From Angiostrongylus vasorum (taxonomy: Eukaryota; Nematoda; Chromadorea; Rhabditida; Metastrongylidae), in assembly GCA_018806985.1 (NCBI GenBank), contig JADANN010000108.1:2914001-2978000 (forward strand): 64,000 nucleotides of DNA, in the 5' to 3' direction. Below, piece by piece: positions 58,901 through 64,000 of this stretch. The first letter of the stretch is position 1. Each line of letters opens with the position of its first letter. The notes beneath the pieces are model-generated. The model was not told where the DNA came from. It ran no database searches and worked only from the letters and a program-made list of their open reading frames with translations. The translations under genes were made by a program, and so were the position numbers.

Positions 58901-61900
58901 ATATAAACACAAAAAGTTGCTAATGAATAGCAAGTGTAACTTGTGAAACAGAAGAATTATTCCAGGATGGAAGATCTTTTCCTGAAAGTAACTGTGCTGA
59001 GATCGTCAGTCGTCGCTCTACTGGTGGTTCTAGTCGGATGGTCGTACTTTCTTGCGTGGAGCATCTCATTTTATCCACAAATTTTTACTTAATATCCGCA
59101 GACAGAGTGTGGTCGGCTTGAACTTCGACTTCTTGTTGCTGAATATTATTGGCTTCGCTGCGTATTCGGCTTATAACCTATTCATGTATTTCGATGATAA
59201 TGTGCAGGTGAGGATAGATCGATCGGTACTCAACTTAATAGGAAGTGTGACAAAGGTTAAAATGAACAGGAAGCAACTTAGGAATTGGGTTATCGCAGTA
59301 TTGTTTTCGAAACCTCATTTGTAAATTCCCATCGGAGTCTTTAAGCTGCACTTACAAAACTGCCTATCTTTATTACCTATACAAAGGATGAAGGATAAAG
59401 ATCTCGACATTGATCAATCCATGAGGGATGCGCCATGCATTCCACTTCATCAAGCACCGTTAGGGGTGACTGAATGTATATCTGGTCCATACGATGACTC
59501 GCAGTGGCTTACCAATGTATATAGTCAGTGCTGCTATCCTCCCAGAGAAGTCTGGTACCAATTTGCCCACCTCGAGAGGATGGAAGGCTTGGTGAGCCAT
59601 GGGCGCAAGGGTCCCATGTGTGTGTGTCGCAGGGCGCCTCCGACCACTGCGCTACACGCGCCCTTTTATTGCCTATAACGCCATTAATTACCAGATAACT
59701 TGGACAAGTCTCATAGTTTTACTCTTAGCTGTGCTATCGGGTAAAAATGACGAACTCTTTACAAAGTAATTATGCGAAAGGTAGGCACTCCGCTATACAC
59801 CCACCCCAATACCAAAAAATATCGTATAGCTACGGTGCTGAGAATGTAATTGGTGGAAATTATTATTGTTGAACAACTAAACATCTTTAAAAAAGGGATG
59901 AGTAATCCAGAAACTCTTTAGAAAGTCCGGGAAAAGGCACCATTTGCAGTAGTTTTCGTGACGATAGTTTTCGTGATTGATGTCGACATAGTGGTGCTGA
60001 ATCTGACACGGCACCGTTGTCGGCCTTATTCGTGGGGTCATCCGCACAGATATTTGGAATAGCCAAAAGTCTGAATAAGTCTCAGTTTAATGAGTATTTG
60101 TCAACCCGCGCTACCGGTATTATTAATGATCAGTGAATCTGGTAATAACAATGCCCATCAAGAAAAAATAGATATAGCCTTGTAATGTGGCAACCGACTA
60201 AGCACATTGTTATGTAACCTCTTACTACACATCAAAGCTAATCATGCCAAATATACTACATCCTTGAATCATGGGTAGCTTTACCACATTTTCCATTCGT
60301 TTCTTTCCTTTGTAACTGTTACCCATGATGGTGGTCTGCTCAGAGTATAGTGACGTGTACGAGTACCATCCTAGCATCTACAAATGCACTTGCAACTGCG
60401 AATACTGCTGATTCGTGTTGGCCGATCTCGTGGATGATCGTCTAAGACAACGCTTGCATCCCGTTTGAAGGCCACTCTGCTGTTTTTTCTCGTCTGTTCT
60501 TCTTCTGCGTCATTCCTTCATCATGTCGTGTTCCATACCCAATTCAGTGGAACACCCCGAAGTTCACGTAAGATGTCTCTCTAATACGAAGAATCCAAAA
60601 TCAATTAGGTTGCCTTTGTCTGACAGGTCTTATATACTGAATATTCTTTTTGGTTTAATCTCAGTCTACTTTTTTTCCTTCCCTTGAGCTCCTTGAACGT
60701 CATGTATGCTTCATTGTTATTCTTTGAAAAGGTGACGATGTAGTCAACAAGGCTAACATTTGATTGAAATTTGAGATCAATACGGTCTTTTGTTTCTTCA
60801 ACGAATGAATTCTTTATTGGTTGCAACATGGAGGTAAACAGCTTCGTCGAATCAATATCATTCTGTTGGACTATTTTCATACAAGGAAGAAATTGATGGA
60901 AAAGCTGTGTTATCGTCCCACTGTTACAATACCACTCAGCTATGGTTCTACGGTAAGACTGGTCCACTCCTCGGTCAACCAGTGCTGATAGGATTGTATT
61001 CGTTTCGACACTGTTGAACCGCTTTTCGTAGTGGACAATGGGATATGTAATATTTCCGAGAGCCTTCTATGACCCTACGTAGGGTTCACATATGGTCTAT
61101 GCAGCAGAATCTCTACCGAGATATGGATTATTTGGTGTGTACGATATGATAACCTTCGTGTAGTGTTTGTGGAAAACACAACAAGCAAAAGCAGACATCA
61201 GCTGCATACTTCATTTTAGTCATCTCTTATGCAAGATGATGACCGATAAGGAAGTCCTCCACTTGTCAGCAATTTTTTTTTCTTTTGAAGATAACATGTC
61301 ATTTGGATTACGAAGAGTGTGTGCTCCATGATTTTTGCTTTTGGTTTTTCTTTCAGCTCGAAGGGAATTGGGTTTGGTGCTATCCCGTGCTGTGCACGTC
61401 GTAGTGCTCTCGCTAACAAACATTTTGAACCCTCCCCCGTTCCCCCTCCCCTTTGGAACTGTTGTTGTAAAACGGAAAGTATTGCATATCATAGAGATAG
61501 TCCCGCTTTTCTTCATAACGGGATGTTATATTCGCTTAACTCTAATACATTTCTTTAGACTGCTTCCTTTTTGATGTGAATATAAGTTTTCTTGTGCTCG
61601 TGCGGATGTAAGCCGTCCTGCAAGGATCTTTAACTAGCTTTTATTGTCAGTCATGTTAGGTGTACTGCTTAGAATGAAGTTTCAGTTTTATTCCCTTGTC
61701 GAGCGATTCATCAATGGTGGTAGAGGTGCAAGCCGAAGCTTTTAACTGCTAGTCTGAGATGAATCAGCACAACTTCCGAAACCATCGACGAACAATCCTG
61801 GTCTTCGGTTGGATTCTACTTAACCTGCTAGTTATGTGAAGACAGAGTTTTGTCCAGAATCCTCTCGTCATGGACGACTTGCTTTTCTTATCTTGTGAGT

Positions 61901-62724
61901 CGAGAACGATTCTCTTTCAACTTGGGGACAAATCGAATCTTTGTACGAGGAGGGCAATGACAGAACAATACTGAATGATGGGACTGCGGATTTCTCAGGC
62001 AACAGGCACCATCTTCTGCTTTTAACGATATGCTGATCTCCGCATGTATCGTATCGCTAGGTGTCTCTGATGTCAAGCAGCAACATTCTTCTGGAAAAAC
62101 GAACTTCCATGAGGAGTTCTGCAGTAAACAGGAATCTCTAAGATGACATCCATTCCCATTTCGGTTTCTTATCACAAATTCCCGATGTGTACGCATTATT
62201 ACTGGCCTTTCCTAATATGGCATTAGTGTTTCCAAATTCATAGAATGAATAATCATTGCAGACTAGATCCTCCAAATGATGACAGAATACACGCAATTCA
62301 TTGTCATGACTTGTACCGCCTTGTGAATAGCAATTGATGATTCTAATCTTTTTAAAACGCGTGGGTGCTAGGCGTAAGGTTGCCAAACAAGAGAAAAGGA
62401 ACTCGGATGAATCGACAAGCTGCGTAATGGAGAGGGGAACAACAAAGCCTTCTCGAGCTACATTTTCATGACGGGACCGTTTCTCTATGAAGGGCAACGG
62501 TCCAGGTCATTTAATCAGTGTGCTCCTGCTTTTTTATCTGTTGTAGAACGATCATAGTTTAAAGAGACTGTTCTGGTCTTATAGATATATAGTCTCCATA
62601 ACGCTTATTAGGCGTTTCATTTTGATTCGGCTCCAATCATGTGCGTGCGCAACCTAATATTTGACCTAGTCCGATTTCTGCGAGTAATCGACCGACCAGT
62701 TGGTTCCGGCGCTATGTATTAGGC

Positions 62725-62813
<89 letters not shown>

Positions 62814-63362
62814 GTGCTTATACATACATATATATACATATATATGTATTTATACACACGCAACACGTATGTATACATAACACACCCTGCAACCCACACA
62901 TAGAATCGATCCCCGCGCCCACGGCTCACCAGGGCCTTCCATCTCTCCAGGGTCGGCAAATTGGTACCGGACTTGTCGGGGAGGACAGCAGCACTGGCTC
63001 GATACATTCATCTCCAAAACGATGCTTAATGAAGAACGCATGGCGCACCCCTCAGGGATTGATCAACACCGAGAGCTTTGTCCTTTATTTTTTTTATGTA
63101 TGTTTATATTTATATAGACAATGGGCTGCTCAAAGGTGATTTGACCAGCTAAAATAATCCTTGCTCTTTTCAAATGTTCTTAAACTGGAATTTCTCTGGG
63201 TGTATGACTTTCAAGAATATTACCCATTACTACCCAATTCAGAGACAATACGAAGAAGAGCATCCTCACAGTCCGATTCCGGTGCTTCTAAACGACGTCT
63301 TCTTCGCCGTTCATGCTTTGATTGCGTGTATTTTTACTGCGGCTCAGTGCTTTTTCTACGAG
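55994..63362 (+). CDS. ctns-1: Cystinosin, lysosomal cystine/H+ symporter (5' part, 4 exons, +1 frameshift)
   Basis: Exports cystine from lysosomes. Exons: 55994-56124, 58332-58526, 58966-59207, 63243-63362; the rest is outside the window (about 229 residues here; worm CTNS-1 about 404). Exon 1 encodes a signal peptide ([17 protein letters not shown]) and start of the luminal domain with an NYT glycosylation sequon; exon 2 continues it with an NNT sequon. Exon 3 has the first transmembrane helices and PQ-loop motif ([10 protein letters not shown]), then [20 protein letters not shown]. Exon 4 has [13 protein letters not shown], whose Asp corresponds to the proton-coupling Asp of human cystinosin (D205, from memory). 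Exon 3 is one base too long: after FYPQI the frame is lost at the TTTTT run (59082-59086) and resumes in +1 at IRRQSVVG. Intron 3 (4.0 kb) contains a LINE, SINEs and a (TA)n tract. Confidence 0.93.
56905..57280. repeat. Family B, two halves in inverted order, in ctns-1 intron 1
   Basis: The left end GTTGGAATATTTGCAGAGCTC and right end GTTCTGCAAATATCTCAGCATC are inverted. The right half has CCCGCATGGTGTGGTGGTTAG and CGCGTTCGTTCCCCACCGC. The left arm is shorter and more diverged than in the 42550 copy. Confidence 0.8.
57777..58050 (-). repeat. SINE family A, full length, in ctns-1 intron 1
   Basis: Reversed tail AAAGCTTTCAGCGTTGATCA, body TCTACTATCCTCCCAGACAAG, B-box-like GGGGATCGATCCCATGTG, end ACTGCGAAACACGCG. 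Confidence 0.9.
59082..59086 (+). other. Frameshift site in ctns-1 exon 3
   Basis: Five T residues where four would keep the frame from FYPQ into IRRQSVVG. The exon is 242 nt; phases on both sides require 241. Confidence 0.8.
59393..59664 (-). repeat. SINE family A, full length, in ctns-1 intron 3
   Basis: Reversed tail AAAGATCTCGACATTGATCA, body GTGCTGCTATCCTCCCAGAG, end CACTGCGCTACACGCGCCC. Confidence 0.9.
60290..60560. repeat. Interspersed repeat family E, copy 2
   Basis: CACATTTTCCATTCGTTTCTTTCC, CAACGCTTGCATCCCG, GGCCACTCTGCTG, TCTGTTCTTCTTC: same order as 45480-45760. Confidence 0.65.
60605..60967 (-). pseudogene. Unrecognised 120-codon ORF, probably repeat-derived
   Basis: A minus-strand frame ([33 protein letters not shown]) in ctns-1 intron 3. 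No family recognised. It lies downstream and in the same orientation as the LINE endonuclease remnant at 61888-62497, so it may be part of that element. Confidence 0.2.
61888..62497 (-). mobile_element. LINE endonuclease remnant in ctns-1 intron 3
   Basis: Minus strand 62497-62140 reads [40 protein letters not shown] and [12 protein letters not shown], the APE-type endonuclease core (INCYSP and GDFNAKLGKA in intact LINEs). After a frameshift near 62180, [18 protein letters not shown] continues it. The catalytic Asp-Asn pair is changed (GNTNAI), so it is dead. Different in sequence from the RTE copies elsewhere here. Confidence 0.8.
62729..62811. repeat. (TA)n microsatellite, about 41 units
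   Basis: An uninterrupted TATATA tract of about 82 nt in ctns-1 intron 3, followed by a further imperfect CATA/TATA stretch to about 62860. Confidence 0.95.
62885..63090 (+). repeat. SINE family A, 5' truncated with internal deletion
   Basis: GCAACCCACACATAGAATCG, GGTCGGCAAATTGGTACCGG, GAGGACAGCAGCACTGGCTC and tail GATCAACACCGAGAGCTTTG. The segment between CGATACAT and TCATCTCC is missing compared with 23139-23416. It ends 150 nt before ctns-1 exon 4. Confidence 0.8.
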
Positions 63363-64000
63363 GTTGCACAAATTTTTTGAAATTTAATAAATTAACACAA
63401 CAGGTTACGCCATAGTGCTTCAGTAGTATCTAATCAGTAGTCCTTAACTTACAATCCTTCTTTAAGACGATCAAGGATGTTTCGTACTGAAATAACTTGC
63501 GTGAAATATGACTATGAAACCCAATTCCTTTAAAGTTGTGTTCTTCAAACACTTAGAGATCGACTGCATATGTGTTTGAAGAGACAAAGTTCTCCTAGGT
63601 AGTTCAAAAGTAACATTAAGACACATACAGTCACTTGCAAATAAAGCTAGGAAATGACCTAAATGTGACAAAGATGGTTTTTGAGCGCCATGTAGCGATT
63701 TCAGTTAAGCGCGCCTAGGCATTGGTGTTTATAAAAGCGATGCGTAGAGGTGTACGTGATGTCACTCAACACCTCAAATTTAGGTAATTAGTCCTTCGTG
63801 TAAATATGATAACGATAAGGAGATAACGACGACAACTGCCTACAACGAGGATATGGGGATTGGCAGAGTAACTTTAGTGCACCGATGTTGCAAAACTATG
63901 ACTGTATACTGATATATGTAGGGGGGACGAGTAGGGAAGGAGAAATGATATCACAGACTTTCAGCGATTTCTGAATGCAAAGTGAAGGTAGATATCATTG
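63363..64000. other. ctns-1 intron 4 (start), nothing else seen
   Basis: It begins with the donor GTTGCA after TAC GAG. I searched for the next conserved cystinosin segments and saw none before the window ends. Confidence 0.5.

Noticed and set aside
59052..59207. A very short intron between FYPQ and RRQSVVG in cystinosin
   Set aside because: No GT donor lies between them and the gap would be under 30 nt. A single extra T in the TTTTT run explains it better.
62700..62903. ORF of repeated Ile-Tyr
   Set aside because: Translation of the (TA)n microsatellite.
1..64000. CRISPR arrays, bacterial operons, prophage, plasmid origins
   Set aside because: The window is clearly eukaryotic; no regularly spaced repeats, Shine-Dalgarno-led gene clusters or integrase genes were seen.

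Overview
The window is nuclear DNA from a nematode. The best fit is a strongylid of hookworm type, inferred from gene content and the style of its retroelements, not from a database search. Evidence for a nematode is short GT-AG introns (51-61 nt) with TTTCAG-like acceptors beside multi-kilobase introns, splice acceptors placed 0-2 nt before start codons as for spliced-leader trans-splicing, and clear RDE-4, mitochondrial citrate synthase and cystinosin relatives. Most open frames here are fragments of introns, SINEs and dead retroelements; the real genes had to be rebuilt exon by exon.

Genes in order: (1) 3.68-8.97 kb, +: an rde-4 orthologue, six exons, three dsRNA-binding domains, 321 aa. 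(2) 13.34-15.05 kb, +: mitochondrial citrate synthase (cts-1), complete except for the first exon, with a +1 frameshift in an A run. (3) 20.25-22.91 kb, -, and (4) 33.34-39.24 kb, +: two divergently transcribed paralogues of a small multi-pass membrane family sharing exon lengths and phases; neither is named here. (5) 55.99-63.36 kb, +: the 5' part of a cystinosin gene (ctns-1), also with one +1 frameshift; its last exons lie beyond the window. Weaker candidates are a two-exon gene at 36.53-40.91 kb, a lone exon near 17 kb on the minus strand, and a first-exon-like frame at 45.04 kb.

The rest is repeats. A tRNA-derived SINE (family A here, about 270 nt, A box TGGCGCAGTGG) is present in about 18 copies. 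A second family (B) combines tRNA-like boxes with inverted ends and includes an inverted dimer at 42.55-43.04 kb. RTE-type LINE copies lie at 2.0-2.9, 6.4-7.1, 15.9 and 27.4-29.5 kb, with another endonuclease remnant at 61.9-62.5 kb. A dead mariner lies near 48.5 kb. A dead Penelope-like element (reverse transcriptase plus GIY-YIG) lies at 53.3-55.1 kb and is bounded by hammerhead-ribozyme-like motifs; eight such motifs occur in the window.

Functionally the genes are unrelated: dsRNA recognition for Dicer (rde-4), entry to the TCA cycle (cts-1), lysosomal cystine export (ctns-1), and membrane proteins of unknown role. rde-4 and cts-1 also sit close together in C. elegans (both on cosmid T20G5, from memory), so that pair looks like conserved microsynteny. 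Four exons of conserved genes each carry exactly one base too many next to a homopolymer run, which suggests consensus errors in the assembly rather than four broken genes.
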